A stretch of DNA of 33,855 nucleotides from UBA6115 sp964629345 (GCA_964629345.1 CAZVSG010000012.1:1-33855), one strand, 5' to 3'; counted from the stretch's first letter, positions 8,007 through 16,331 are shown. Numbers and translations are program-made. The notes: generated from the sequence alone by a model not told the origin.

Positions 8007-8852
8007 TCATTGAAATGGCGGCTTGATGACAAAACGCCTGCCGCGCAGGGATGGTACCTCAAATGATTCCGGAAAAGCAAGTTCGCACGCGCACAGCATC
8101 AGACCGCCGCTGCCATGGGCCCTGTTGAACGCGCGGTCCCCGTATACCTCATCCCCCAGGACGGGGTGCCCCAGGAAGGCCAGGTGCGCGCGGATCTGGT
8201 GCGTCCGGCCGGTTTGGAGCCTGACGCGCAGGGAGGTGACCTCCCCCGCCCTGATCGTGCTGTATTCCGTGACGATCCGCTTCGCGCCGTCCTGGCGCTT
8301 CTCTGAGACGCGCACCCTCGCTTCCCTTGCATCCTTATACAGCCACGCGCTCACCACGGCTGAAGGCGGGCTGATCCCGCCCCTAACGAGGCATTGATAT
8401 ATCTTTTCGATCCGGTGTTCCCTGAAGGCGTTTTGAATTGTCTCGGCCGTCTCTTCGTCCTTTGCCAGAAGGAGCAGGCCGCTGGTCTGGTTGTCCAGCC
8501 GGTGGACCAGAAGCGGCTCATACGCGCCGCCGCTGCGTTCCCTGGCCCAGGACAAAACGGAAAAACCGCTGCGCGCGTTCTCATCGGTGTTCACCCCGGC
8601 GGGCTTATGAAGGATCAGGCACTGCCCGTCCTCATACAGCACGGGGATCTCCGCCTGGTGAAAAGGGGTATAGATGACCACTTCATCGCCCTGGCGGATC
8701 ATCACGTTTTCTGTCGCCCTGACGCCGTTGACCAGGATGTCCTTTTTCTTCAGCGCTTCCCGCGCCGCGTGCCGCGGCAGCAGGGGCAGCTGGCGGGTTA
8801 CGGCGCTGATCAGGGTTCCGGGCTGGGACATGACCAGATGATATCGGTTCAA
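8007..8852 (-). CDS. RluA-family RNA pseudouridine synthase
   Basis: Isomerises uridines in rRNA (or tRNA) to pseudouridine. The N-terminal part (about residues 15-65) resembles an S4 domain (AAREALKKKDILVNGVRA). The catalytic core has CLILHKPAGVNT, HRLDNQTSGLLLLAKD with the catalytic Asp, and RTHQIRAHLAFLGHPVLGD. It cannot be assigned to RluB, C, D or another specificity from sequence alone. I place the start at the TTG at 8852-8850 (LNRYHLVMSQPG), because a G-rich Shine-Dalgarno-like run lies just upstream. A TTG at 8867 in the same frame or the ATG 7 codons further in are alternatives. Confidence 0.88.
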   Translation of the reverse strand: MNRYHLVMSQPGTLISAVTRQLPLLPRHAAREALKKKDILVNGVRATENVMIRQGDEVVIYTPFHQAEIPVLYEDGQCLILHKPAGVNTDENARSGFSVLSWARERSGGAYEPLLVHRLDNQTSGLLLLAKDEETAETIQNAFREHRIEKIYQCLVRGGISPPSAVVSAWLYKDAREARVRVSEKRQDGAKRIVTEYSTIRAGEVTSLRVRLQTGRTHQIRAHLAFLGHPVLGDEVYGDRAFNRAHGSGGLMLCACELAFPESFEVPSLRGRRFVIKPPFQ

Positions 8853-8888
8853 CCTCAGCCCCCCCAATCAGTGAATGCAAACATACAG

Positions 8889-8917
8889 AGTCTATTCAGA
8901 CGGACCGCGGATGTCAA
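8889..8917 (-). promoter_or_regulatory. Promoter of the pseudouridine synthase/HAD pair
   Basis: On the minus strand, -35 TTGACA (8917-8912) and -10 TAGACT (8894-8889) with a 17-bp spacer. It lies 37 nt before the chosen start. Confidence 0.7.
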
Positions 8918-8984
8918 GAATGTTCACATGCGTCACAATTAATGCATGTTCATACTTTAATACAATGAAAATACAGGGGCTTGC

Positions 8985-9013
8985 TTGTATAAACAATCAC
9001 ACGTCTGTATTAT
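8985..9013 (+). promoter_or_regulatory. Candidate promoter of the liv operon
   Basis: -35 TTGTAT (8985-8990) and -10 TATTAT (9008-9013) with a 17-bp spacer, 48 nt upstream of the binding-protein ATG. A short inverted repeat, GCATA/TATGC, follows the -10 and could be an operator; this is weak. Confidence 0.5.
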
Positions 9014-9060
9014 TTGCATATTCGCAGAGTATGCGGAATAAAGAAGGAGGTCAGGATGTC

Positions 9061-10194
9061 ATGAAAAGGCGATCCCTCATCACTCTATTGGTAGCGCTCG
9101 CTCTGATTCTGTCTGCGGGTGCCCCCGCGCTGGCGGAAGATACCATCAAGATCGGCGGGATTGGCGTCCTGTCCGGCGACTATGGTTTCTATGGACAGGC
9201 CGTCCAGGAAGGGGTCAACCTCTACGTCAAGCAGGTCAACGCCGCGGGCGGCGTGCTGGGCAAGCAGGTCGAGATCCTCTGGGAAGATACCCAGGCTGAC
9301 GCCTCCGTGGCGATCAACGCCTACTACAAGCTGACCGAGCAGGACGGGATCGTCGGCTTCGTCGGCGGCGTGCTGACAGGCGAAACCAAGGCCATCGCCG
9401 AAGTGTCCGCTGAGGACGGGATCCCCCAGATCACCGCCTCCGCCACGGCCTACGACGTGACCACGAACAGGCCCAACGTTTTCCGCACCTGCTTCCTCGA
9501 CCCGACCCAGGGCATCGGCATCGCGAACTACGTGGCGGAGATCGGCGTCAAAAAAGCGGCGATCCTGTACGACAACGCCGATGACTATTCCAAGGGCCTG
9601 AGCGAGGCTTTCAAGGCCAAGGCGGAAGAGCTCGGGATCCAGATCGTCGCCGAGGAAGTCGGCGCCTACAAGGCCAAGGACTACCGGACGCAGCTGACCA
9701 CGATCCAGGCCGCGGCCCCGGAAGCCGTCTTCCTTCCCTACTACGGCTCCGATGCCGCCCTCATCCTTGCCCAGGCCAAGGAGATCGGCCTTGACGTCAA
9801 GTTCTACGGCGGGGACGGCATTTCGGACATCAACGTGAACATCGCCGACATGAGCCTGCTGGCCAACATGGTGTACACCGACCACTTCACCAACGAAGTG
9901 CCCGGCGAAGTCGTCACCAGGTTCCTCACGGACTACAAGGCCGAATACGGCAAGGAGCCGAGCATCGCCTTCACCGCGACAGGCTACGACGCCGCGCTCG
10001 TGCTGCTCTCCGCGATCCAGGCGGCCGGCACCACCGAGAAAGAGGCTGTTGTGGCAGCCATCAAGAACAGCAGCGTCACGGGCGTGACGGGCCCCATCGC
10101 GTTTGACGACCATAACGATCCGATCAAGAACGTGTTCATCCTCACCTTTGACGCGCAAGGCAACAAAGTTTTCGTCAAGGAAGTTGAACTGTAA
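9061..10194 (+). CDS. Branched-chain amino acid ABC transporter, substrate-binding protein
   Basis: Extracytoplasmic receptor of a HAAT-type importer (LivJ/LivK family), 377 residues. A signal peptide occupies residues 1 to about 25 (MKRRSLITLLVALALILSAG, then APALA before EDTIKIGG). The mature part shows the periplasmic-binding type I fold pattern: IGVLSGDYGFYGQAVQEGV, ILWEDTQADASVAI, IPQITASATA, FRTCFLDPTQG, KKAAILYDN and YKAEYGKEPSIAFTATGYDA. There is no lipobox cysteine, unusual for a monoderm. The ATG at 9061 is chosen because AAGGAGG lies 10 nt upstream and the signal peptide begins there. A hairpin terminator separates it from the permease genes, which may set a higher level for the receptor. 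The ligand is probably a branched-chain or other hydrophobic amino acid. Confidence 0.92.
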   Translation: MKRRSLITLLVALALILSAGAPALAEDTIKIGGIGVLSGDYGFYGQAVQEGVNLYVKQVNAAGGVLGKQVEILWEDTQADASVAINAYYKLTEQDGIVGFVGGVLTGETKAIAEVSAEDGIPQITASATAYDVTTNRPNVFRTCFLDPTQGIGIANYVAEIGVKKAAILYDNADDYSKGLSEAFKAKAEELGIQIVAEEVGAYKAKDYRTQLTTIQAAAPEAVFLPYYGSDAALILAQAKEIGLDVKFYGGDGISDINVNIADMSLLANMVYTDHFTNEVPGEVVTRFLTDYKAEYGKEPSIAFTATGYDAALVLLSAIQAAGTTEKEAVVAAIKNSSVTGVTGPIAFDDHNDPIKNVFILTFDAQGNKVFVKEVEL

Positions 10195-10209
10195 TCCACT
10201 TTCATTCAT

Positions 10210-10246
10210 AATGAGGGGGGCGGATGGGTAACCTCCCCCCCTCATT
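10210..10246 (+). terminator. Intra-operon hairpin after the binding-protein gene
   Basis: AATGAGGGGGG (10210-10220) pairs perfectly with CCCCCCTCATT (10236-10246), giving an 11-bp stem with a 15-nt loop followed by TTAT. It is probably a partial terminator or mRNA-stabilising 3' hairpin between the binding-protein and permease genes. Confidence 0.65.
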
Positions 10247-10276
10247 TTATGTAACTGAAACAGTCGAGGTGAGCGG

Positions 10277-11155
10277 ATGGGCCTGTTCCTGAATCAACTG
10301 GTCAACGGCGTTCACGTGGGAAGCATCTATGCGCTGATCGCCCTGGGCTACACGATGGTGTACGGCATCGTCAAGCTGATCAATTTCGCGCACGGCGACA
10401 TCATCATGGTCGGCGCGTACACGGCAGTCGTCACGCTGGTGAGTCTGGGATGGTCAGCGCCGGTCGCTTTGGTTGCCGCGGTCGCCCTCTGCCTTGTGTT
10501 CGGCATCACGATCGAGCGGGTCGCGTATAAGCCGCTGCGCAGTTCGCCGCGCATCTCCTCGCTGATCACGGCCATCGGCGTGAGCATGCTGCTACAGAAC
10601 GGCGCGCTTCTGCTGTTCGGCGCGCAGTCCCGCCCCTTTCCGTCCGTCGTTTCGGTCGATCCGCTCATCGTGGGCAGCGTCCGGCTGAGTTTCGTGACCT
10701 TGCTGACCATGGCCGTGTCCCTGGTCCTCATGGCGCTGCTGACGGTTTTCGTGCGCTCAAGCAGGACCGGCAAGGCCATGCGCGCGGTGAGCGAAGACCA
10801 AAGCACCGCGCAGCTCATGGGCATCAACGTCAACAACACCATCACCGCCACCTTCGCCATCGGCAGCGTGCTGGCCGGGATCGGGGCGTTCCTCTACTGC
10901 ATGGCCTACCCCTCGATCTCGCCCACGATGGGATCGCTCCCCGGGCTAAAGGCGTTCATCGCGGCGGTCCTCGGCGGCATCGGCATCATCCCCGGGGCGA
11001 TGCTCGGAGGGTTCGTGATGGGCATTGCCGAGAGCCTGACCAAGGCCTACATCTCAACGCAGCTGTCAGACGCCGTGGTGTACGGCATCCTGATCGTGGT
11101 CCTGCTGGTCAAACCCACCGGCCTGCTCGGCAAATCATCCAGTGAGAAGGTGTGA
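10277..11155 (+). CDS. livH: Branched-chain amino acid ABC transporter permease LivH
   Basis: One of the two membrane subunits of the importer, 292 residues with about eight hydrophobic segments. The N-terminus (LVNGVHVGSIYALIALGYTM followed by VYGIVKLINFAHGD) is the LivH signature. The EAA-type cytoplasmic loop region is RAVSEDQSTAQLMGINVNNT, and the C-terminal part includes AFIAAVLGGIGIIPGAMLGG. A GAGGTGA ribosome-binding site precedes the ATG. It lies 82 nt after the binding protein and ends 7 nt before the LivM-LivG fusion. Confidence 0.94.
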   Translation: MGLFLNQLVNGVHVGSIYALIALGYTMVYGIVKLINFAHGDIIMVGAYTAVVTLVSLGWSAPVALVAAVALCLVFGITIERVAYKPLRSSPRISSLITAIGVSMLLQNGALLLFGAQSRPFPSVVSVDPLIVGSVRLSFVTLLTMAVSLVLMALLTVFVRSSRTGKAMRAVSEDQSTAQLMGINVNNTITATFAIGSVLAGIGAFLYCMAYPSISPTMGSLPGLKAFIAAVLGGIGIIPGAMLGGFVMGIAESLTKAYISTQLSDAVVYGILIVVLLVKPTGLLGKSSSEKV

Positions 11156-11162
11156 GGCGAAG

Positions 11163-13016
11163 ATGAACAAGAAAACCAAGTCCATCCTGCTCAACACCTT
11201 AAGCCTGCTGCTGGTCTACCTCGTCATCGCCATCGCCATCGGAACGGGCGGGATGAACAATTACATCTCCAACATCCTCGTCACGGTGCTCATCACGGTC
11301 ATCATGACGGCCAGCCTCAACGTGACGACGGGCCTGCTGGGCCAGCTGGCGCTGGGGCACGCGGGCTTCATGGCCATCGGGGCGTATACCGCCGCGCTGT
11401 TCACCAAGACGGTCCCGCTCTCCATCGGGCTGAGCCTGCCGCTCGGCCTCCTGATCGGCGGCATCACGGCCGCGCTGTTCGGCATGCTCATCGGCATCCC
11501 GGCGCTGAGACTGCAGGGGGATTACCTGGCCATCATCACGCTGGGCTTCGGCGAGATCATCCGCGTGGTGATCGTGAACCTGGACATCACGGGCGGTGCC
11601 TCGGGCCTGACGCGCATCGCGCGCATGTCGCGCGTGTTTTCAGATGACCGCGCGGTCTCCAGCGCGATCCAGTTCACGCTCGTCTTCTGGATCACCGCGC
11701 TGATCATCGCGAGCATCTTCACCCTGGGCCGCTCCCGCCACGGCCGTGCGATCATCTCCATCCGGGAGAACGCCATCGCGGCGGAGGCGACCGGCATCCC
11801 GACGACGAAGTACAAACTGCTGGCCTTCACCATCGCGGCCTTCTTCGCCGGCATCGCCGGCGGGCTGTACGCGCACCAGACGAGCATCCTGATGGCCAAG
11901 GACTTCGGCTTCAACAAATCCATCGAATACCTGGTCATGATCGTTCTGGGCGGCATGGGCAGCATCACCGGCTCCATCATCGCGTCCTTCGTGCTCGTTG
12001 CGCTGCCCGAAATGCTGCGCGGCCTGGCGGAGTACCGCCTGGTCATCTATTCCCTCCTGCTCATCCTGATGATGCTGTTCCGTCCCGCAGGGCTGATGGG
12101 CACGCGGGAGTTTTCGATGCTGGAGGCCTGGGAGGGCCTTGAAAGGCGGTTCAAACGCGTGTTCCGCTTCAAGGCCTCCGAAACAAGGATGCCCTTCCAG
12201 CCGCGGTACGACGTGTGGGAGGACAAGCCCGTCCTTGAGACCGTCAACCTCGGCATCGCCTTCGGCGGGCTGAAGGCGGCGGAAAAGATCGACATCCGGC
12301 TGATGGACAATGAGATCGTCGGCCTCATCGGCCCCAACGGCGCGGGGAAGACGACGGTGTTCAACCTCCTGACCGGGGTGTACGCGCCTACGGAGGGCCA
12401 GGTCGTCCTGCTGGGCAAGCCCATCAACGGCAGGCTGACCCACCAGATCACCCAGGACGGGATCGCGCGCACCTTCCAGAACATCCGCCTGTTCAAGTCG
12501 ATGACGGCCATGGAGAACATCAAGGTCGCCTTCCATTCCCGCATGCACTATTCCCCGCTGTCGGGGATCCTGAGGAACGCGCAGTGCCTCAGCGAGGAAC
12601 GCGGCATCGACATCCGCGCGCGGGAATTGCTGCGCGTGTTTGAGATGGAGGGCCTGGCCGACGTCCGCGCGGGCTCCCTGCCCTACGGGCAGCAGCGCAA
12701 GCTGGAGATCTGCCGCGCGCTGGCGTCCAACCCCAAGGTGCTTTTGCTGGATGAGCCGGCGGCCGGCATGAACCCCAGCGAGACGATGGAACTGATGCAG
12801 ACGATCAAGATCATCAGGGACCAGTTCTCCGTCGCCATCCTGCTCATCGAGCATGACATGAAGCTGGTCATGGGCATCTGCGAGCGGATCTATGTGCTCA
12901 ACTACGGCCGCGTCATCGCCCAGGGCAGCCCGGAGGAGATCCGCAGCAATCCGGAGGTCATCGCCGCCTATCTGGGCACACGCAAAGCGGAAGAGGAGGC
13001 GGCGGCCCATGCTTAA
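11163..13016 (+). CDS. LivM permease fused to LivG ATP-binding subunit
   Basis: A single 617-residue chain joins the second permease and the first ATPase of the importer. Residues 1 to about 315 are LivM: hydrophobic segments with GLLGQLALGHAGFMAIGAYT, LQGDYLAIITLGFGEIIRVV and AFFAGIAGGLYAHQ. After a linker (about 316-355) comes LivG with Walker A GPNGAGKTT, Q-loop FQNIRLF, signature LPYGQQRKLEI, Walker B VLLLDEPAAGMNP and the H-switch LLIEHDM. The ATG at 11163 is chosen over an upstream GTG at 11142 that overlaps livH. The hydrophobic LivM N-terminus follows this ATG, and GAGG lies upstream. No stop or ribosome-binding site separates the two halves. The 3' end overlaps livF by 8 nt. Confidence 0.93.
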   Translation: MNKKTKSILLNTLSLLLVYLVIAIAIGTGGMNNYISNILVTVLITVIMTASLNVTTGLLGQLALGHAGFMAIGAYTAALFTKTVPLSIGLSLPLGLLIGGITAALFGMLIGIPALRLQGDYLAIITLGFGEIIRVVIVNLDITGGASGLTRIARMSRVFSDDRAVSSAIQFTLVFWITALIIASIFTLGRSRHGRAIISIRENAIAAEATGIPTTKYKLLAFTIAAFFAGIAGGLYAHQTSILMAKDFGFNKSIEYLVMIVLGGMGSITGSIIASFVLVALPEMLRGLAEYRLVIYSLLLILMMLFRPAGLMGTREFSMLEAWEGLERRFKRVFRFKASETRMPFQPRYDVWEDKPVLETVNLGIAFGGLKAAEKIDIRLMDNEIVGLIGPNGAGKTTVFNLLTGVYAPTEGQVVLLGKPINGRLTHQITQDGIARTFQNIRLFKSMTAMENIKVAFHSRMHYSPLSGILRNAQCLSEERGIDIRARELLRVFEMEGLADVRAGSLPYGQQRKLEICRALASNPKVLLLDEPAAGMNPSETMELMQTIKIIRDQFSVAILLIEHDMKLVMGICERIYVLNYGRVIAQGSPEEIRSNPEVIAAYLGTRKAEEEAAAHA

Positions 13017-13713
13017 AGTTCAGGGGATCGACCTGTATTACGGCGCCATCCATACGCTCCGCGGGATTTCCTTCGAGGTGAAAAAAGGCGAGATCGTGTC
13101 CCTCATCGGCGCCAACGGCGCCGGGAAGAGCTCCATCCTCAACGCGATCTCCGGCCTTGTGCCGATCTCCGCCGGCGACATCCTCTTCCAGGACGCTTCC
13201 ATCCGCAGAACGCCCGCCCACCTTCTCGCCGCGCGCGGCCTGGCGCAGGTGCCGGAAGGACGCAGGGTCTTCTCCAGGATGACGGTGCTGGAAAACCTGG
13301 AGATGGGCGCTTTCACCCGGAAGGACAGATCGGAACTCCAGTCTGACATGGAGAAGGTGTTCGTCCATTTTCCCCGCCTGAAGGAACGGCGCAAACAGCT
13401 CGCCGGCACCCTCTCCGGCGGCGAGCAGCAGATGCTGGCGATGGGGCGCGGCCTGATGGGACGGCCAAAACTGTTGATGATGGACGAGCCGTCCATGGGG
13501 CTGTCCCCCATGCTGGTGCAGGAGATCTTCGATATCATCCGGCAGATCAACCAGGAGGGCACGACCATCCTGCTGGTGGAGCAGAACGCCCAGATGGCGC
13601 TCTCCCTGGCACAGCGCGCCTACGTGCTGGAGACGGGCCGCATCGTCAAGTCCGGCCTGGGCAGCGAGCTGCTTCTGGATGAGGACGTTCAGAAAGCCTA
13701 CCTGGGCGGGTAA
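13009..13713 (+). CDS. livF: Branched-chain amino acid ABC transporter ATP-binding protein LivF
   Basis: Second ATPase of the importer, 234 residues. Walker A is GANGAGKSS, the Q-loop region reads LAQVPEGRRVFSRMTVLENL, the signature is LSGGEQQMLAMGRGLM, Walker B is LLMMDEPSMGLSP, and the switch region reads ILLVEQNAQMAL, with Gln in place of the usual His as is normal in LivF. The ATG at 13009 overlaps the end of the fusion gene by 8 nt and has GGAGG 9 nt upstream. It is the last gene of the operon. Six nucleotides after its stop, copy A of the intergenic element begins. Confidence 0.95.
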   Translation: MLKVQGIDLYYGAIHTLRGISFEVKKGEIVSLIGANGAGKSSILNAISGLVPISAGDILFQDASIRRTPAHLLAARGLAQVPEGRRVFSRMTVLENLEMGAFTRKDRSELQSDMEKVFVHFPRLKERRKQLAGTLSGGEQQMLAMGRGLMGRPKLLMMDEPSMGLSPMLVQEIFDIIRQINQEGTTILLVEQNAQMALSLAQRAYVLETGRIVKSGLGSELLLDEDVQKAYLGG

Positions 13714-13719
13714 AGCATC

Positions 13720-13947
13720 GCAAAAGGATCTGCGGACACTTTTTCGTTTGGGAAGAACGGGCATTTTCACCCGGCCGCCGCGCCCGCGATCAGTGAAAAT
13801 GCGGGGAACGGATGGCTCCGCAATGCTCCCCGCCCGCCCGGCAAAGCCGAATGAAACGACTGCAGTCAGAGGGCTGTGCCCTCTGAAACTCCGCAGGATC
13901 AGGTTTGTTTACAGCTTCAGACGCCTGAAAGAGGCGTTTCTTTTTTT
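13720..13947 (+). repeat. Structured intergenic element, copy A
   Basis: A 228-nt element after livF. Parts: an opening hairpin 13720-13745 with TGCG loop (8 of 11 pairs hold), a second hairpin GCATTTTCAC/GTGAAAATGC (13761-13770 with 13793-13802), a C-rich conserved core through GCAAAGCC, and a triloop hairpin CAGAGGGC-tgt-GCCCTCTG (13867-13885). A 33-nt spacer starting AAACTCC follows, then a closing terminator. It aligns without indels to copy B (19277) up to the terminator. No protein-coding potential is credible. Origin and function are unknown; it could be a mobile non-autonomous repeat or a 3'-end RNA element. Confidence 0.85.
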
Positions 13948-14903
13948 GCCCTTTCACCCTGCGGGCGCTTTTTCCTGAGCTGAATAAAAAGCACTGAGAG
14001 GAACACGGTCAGAATGGCCATCATCTGGATCATGCTGAAGGAGCGCCCGTACACCAGAAGGTCCAGCAGCGCGATCTCGATGAGCAAGAGGTTGTTGATG
14101 CTGCTGCTCTCAAACGCGGACAGGCCGGACTGGCTCTTCGTCCACAGGAAGAAGCCAAGGGCGCCGCTGATGCCGCTGAGGTAGACCAGGATCAGGAGCA
14201 GGCGGCCGGTGATGACCGGGATCCCTTCCAGAAGAAGGCCGGCGGCCAGCAGCACGGCGGACCCGAAGAACATCGGCTTTGCCGCAAGCAGCCGGGGCCT
14301 GACGGAGGTATTCTTCAGCAGCGCGCGGTTGATGTTCAGGTTCAAGGCATAACCCAGGGAGGAGAGCAGCATGAACAGCATCCCGACGGCTGAGAACGCG
14401 CCGCTGTCAAAGGGCGTGTAATACAGCGTGATGCCGGTCACCATCAGCATCATCCCGGCCAGGTCGCCCCAGCCCTGGTTTTCCTTAAGAAGGAACCTGT
14501 CCGCCAGCAGGACGAAGGAGGTGTTGCCGGCGCTGAGGAACAGGGAGGACTGCGTCGGGGTCAGGTGTGACTGGCCGACATACTGCAGCCCCTGCGCGGC
14601 CGCGTAGCCCAGGATCCCCAGCAGGATGACCTTCCTGATGGGGAGCGTCTGCTTTTCGCGCTGTCCCCTTCCGATGCCGGGCAGAAACAGGAGCGCCGAG
14701 GCAAGCAGATACCGCAGCCCCGAAAGGGTCAGCGGCCCGATCCCCTCCCGAAACGCCTCCTTGTTGAGGATATAGGAACCCGACCACAGCACCGTGGTCA
14801 GAATCGCCAGGAGCACGGCCTTCCTCTTCAGGCCCTGTCCCGACCCCTGCCCCCCAACCGCCTCAGGAGCGGTCCCGGGGGCGGACAGCCGTATGCCAGA
14901 CAT
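13917..14903 (-). CDS. EamA/DMT-superfamily transporter
   Basis: Integral membrane carrier of the drug/metabolite transporter superfamily, 328 residues, with two EamA repeats of about five helices each. The first repeat starts at LLAILTTVLWSGSYILNKEA and holds the conserved AAQGLQYVGQSHLTPTQSSL. The second begins at MLFMLLSSLGYALNLNINRA. Substrate unknown. The ATG at 14903 has GGGAGG 7 nt upstream, whereas a GTG two codons earlier abuts that site. It lies 83 nt downstream of metK on the same strand with no clear terminator between, so it may be read through from the SAM-riboswitch promoter. The last nine residues (KKETPLSGV) are encoded by the terminator of copy A. Confidence 0.88.
   Translation of the reverse strand: MSGIRLSAPGTAPEAVGGQGSGQGLKRKAVLLAILTTVLWSGSYILNKEAFREGIGPLTLSGLRYLLASALLFLPGIGRGQREKQTLPIRKVILLGILGYAAAQGLQYVGQSHLTPTQSSLFLSAGNTSFVLLADRFLLKENQGWGDLAGMMLMVTGITLYYTPFDSGAFSAVGMLFMLLSSLGYALNLNINRALLKNTSVRPRLLAAKPMFFGSAVLLAAGLLLEGIPVITGRLLLILVYLSGISGALGFFLWTKSQSGLSAFESSSINNLLLIEIALLDLLVYGRSFSMIQMMAILTVFLSVLFIQLRKKRPQGERAKKETPLSGV
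13919..13947 (+). terminator. Intrinsic terminator closing copy A (liv operon)
   Basis: ACGCCT (13921-13926) pairs with AGGCGT (13932-13937) across a 5-nt loop, extended by an A-T and a G-T pair, then TTTCTTTTTTT. It lies inside the last codons of the convergent EamA gene. Confidence 0.85.
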
Positions 14904-14960
14904 GAACACCCTCCCGCCTTCTCTCCTGGTCCTCCTGCGCGTTCGCCGGCGGCCGGCGCC

Positions 14961-14983
14961 GTCCGGTCAGCCGGGGACCGGAC
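14961..14983 (-). other. Hairpin between metK and the EamA gene
   Basis: GTCCGGT and ACCGGAC form a perfect 7-bp stem with a 9-nt loop. No T-run follows, so it is not a typical terminator; it may be a processing site or chance in GC-rich DNA. Confidence 0.35.
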
Positions 14984-14986
14984 CGC

Positions 14987-16162
14987 TTATCGGACCGCCC
15001 GTTTCAGCGTCTCCGCGCAATCCGCCTTTTCCCATGGCAGATCCAGGTCCGGACGGCCGAAGTGGCCGTAGGCGGCGGTCGGGCGGTAGATGGGACGGCG
15101 CAGATCCAGCCTGCGGATGATGCCGTCGGGACTGAAATCCATCACGTCCTGCAGCGCCCGGGCGATCGCGTCGTCCGATGCCTTGCCGGTGCCGAAGGTG
15201 TCCACGGAGAAGCTGACCGGGTGCGCCAGGCCGATGGCATAGGCGACGGCGACCTGGCAGCGGCGGGCCAGGCCGGCGGCCACGACGTTGAGCGCCGCAT
15301 ACCGCGCCATGTAGGCCGCGGAACGGTCCACCTTGGTGGGGTCCTTGCCGGAAAAGCAGCCGCCGCCGTGGGGCACGAAGCCGCCGTAGGTGTCCACGAT
15401 GATCTTGCGCCCGGTCAGCCCGCTGTCCCCCGCGGGCCCGCCGATGACGAAGCGCCCGGATGGATTGACGTGATAGCAGGTGTCCCCGGTGAGCATGTGC
15501 GCCGGGATCGCCTTGCGGATGACCTCCTCCATGACGGCCCCGCGGATCTCCGCCTGGGAAACGGACGGGCTGTGCTGAACGGAGATGACCGCGTTGTTCA
15601 CTTCGACCGGCACTCCGTCCCGGTAGAGAACGCTCACCTGGCTCTTGCCGTCGGGGCGCATCCAGGGGAGGCTGCCGGACCTGCGGATCACTTCCATCCT
15701 CCGGGCCAGCCTGTGCGCCAGGGCGATGGGCATGGGCAGGTATTCCGGTGTCTCGTCGCTGGCGTAGCCGAACATCATCCCCTGGTCCCCCGCGCCCGTC
15801 AGCTGCGGCTGGTCCTTGTTTTCCCGCGTTTCCTCGGCGCTGCTGACGCCCTGGCTGATGTCGGGCGACTGCTCCTGCACGGCGGTCAGGACGGCGCAGG
15901 TATGCCCGTCAAAGCCGATGTCCGGGCTGTCATAGCCCAGGTCCAGCACGACGGAGCGCGCGATGTCCTGGATGGGCACGTAGGTGTTGGTGGTGATCTC
16001 CCCCATCACCAGGACCAGGCCCGTGGTGGCGCAGGTCTCGCACGCCACGCGCGCGTTTGGATCCTCCGTGAGGATGGCGTCAAGGACGGCGTCGGAGATC
16101 TGGTCGCAGACCTTGTCCGGGTGACCCGCCGTCACGGACTCCGAGGTAAAGATCCTGTCCAT
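14987..16162 (-). CDS. metK: S-adenosylmethionine synthetase
   Basis: Makes S-adenosylmethionine from methionine and ATP. The 391-residue protein begins with FTSESVTAGHPDKVCDQISD (ATP-binding His and Asp), has the GAGDQGMMFGYA flexible-loop signature, and near the C-terminus GGGCFSGKDPTKVDRSAAYM, the P-loop-like signature. Usual family length is about 390, so it is complete. An AAGGAAG ribosome-binding site precedes the ATG at 16162. Expression is set by the SAM-I riboswitch just upstream, a direct product-feedback loop. Confidence 0.98.
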   Translation of the reverse strand: MDRIFTSESVTAGHPDKVCDQISDAVLDAILTEDPNARVACETCATTGLVLVMGEITTNTYVPIQDIARSVVLDLGYDSPDIGFDGHTCAVLTAVQEQSPDISQGVSSAEETRENKDQPQLTGAGDQGMMFGYASDETPEYLPMPIALAHRLARRMEVIRRSGSLPWMRPDGKSQVSVLYRDGVPVEVNNAVISVQHSPSVSQAEIRGAVMEEVIRKAIPAHMLTGDTCYHVNPSGRFVIGGPAGDSGLTGRKIIVDTYGGFVPHGGGCFSGKDPTKVDRSAAYMARYAALNVVAAGLARRCQVAVAYAIGLAHPVSFSVDTFGTGKASDDAIARALQDVMDFSPDGIIRRLDLRRPIYRPTAAYGHFGRPDLDLPWEKADCAETLKRAVR

Positions 16163-16182
16163 GGCTGATTGCTTCCTTCCCT

Positions 16183-16215
16183 AAAAAATGAGCGCCATCT
16201 CCTGATAAGCGCTCA
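16183..16215 (-). terminator. Terminator stem of the SAM riboswitch
   Basis: TGAGCGC (16215-16209) pairs with GCGCTCA (16195-16189), followed by TTTTTT, 20 nt before the metK ATG. Confidence 0.92.
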
Positions 16216-16314
16216 ACGTCGGCTTATCTTCCGGCTTTCGCCGCTGGATGTGGCACCTTGCTTTCGCAGGCTGCCGGGCATCATCGGTCCAGTCCCTCCG
16301 CCGCTCTTGATAAG
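16183..16314 (-). ncRNA. SAM-I (S-box) riboswitch with terminator
   Basis: On the minus strand the aptamer runs from CTTATCAAGAG (16314-16304) through GGAGGGACTGGACC and GATGATGCCCGGCAGCC, then GGTGCCACATCC, to GAAGATAAG (ending 16223), all hallmark S-box blocks. The 3' P1 strand GATAAG can instead pair with a second CTTATC (16209-16204) in the loop of the downstream terminator, giving an antiterminator. Thus high SAM favours the P1 helix and termination. It controls metK and perhaps the EamA gene. Confidence 0.96.
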
Positions 16315-16331
16315 CGTATTCACTTGCTGTC

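Noticed and set aside
9085..10245. 386-residue open frame antisense to the binding-protein gene
   Set aside because: It is a shadow of the GC-rich coding sequence, with no ribosome-binding site and no family-like content. The sense frame has a clear signal peptide and fold.
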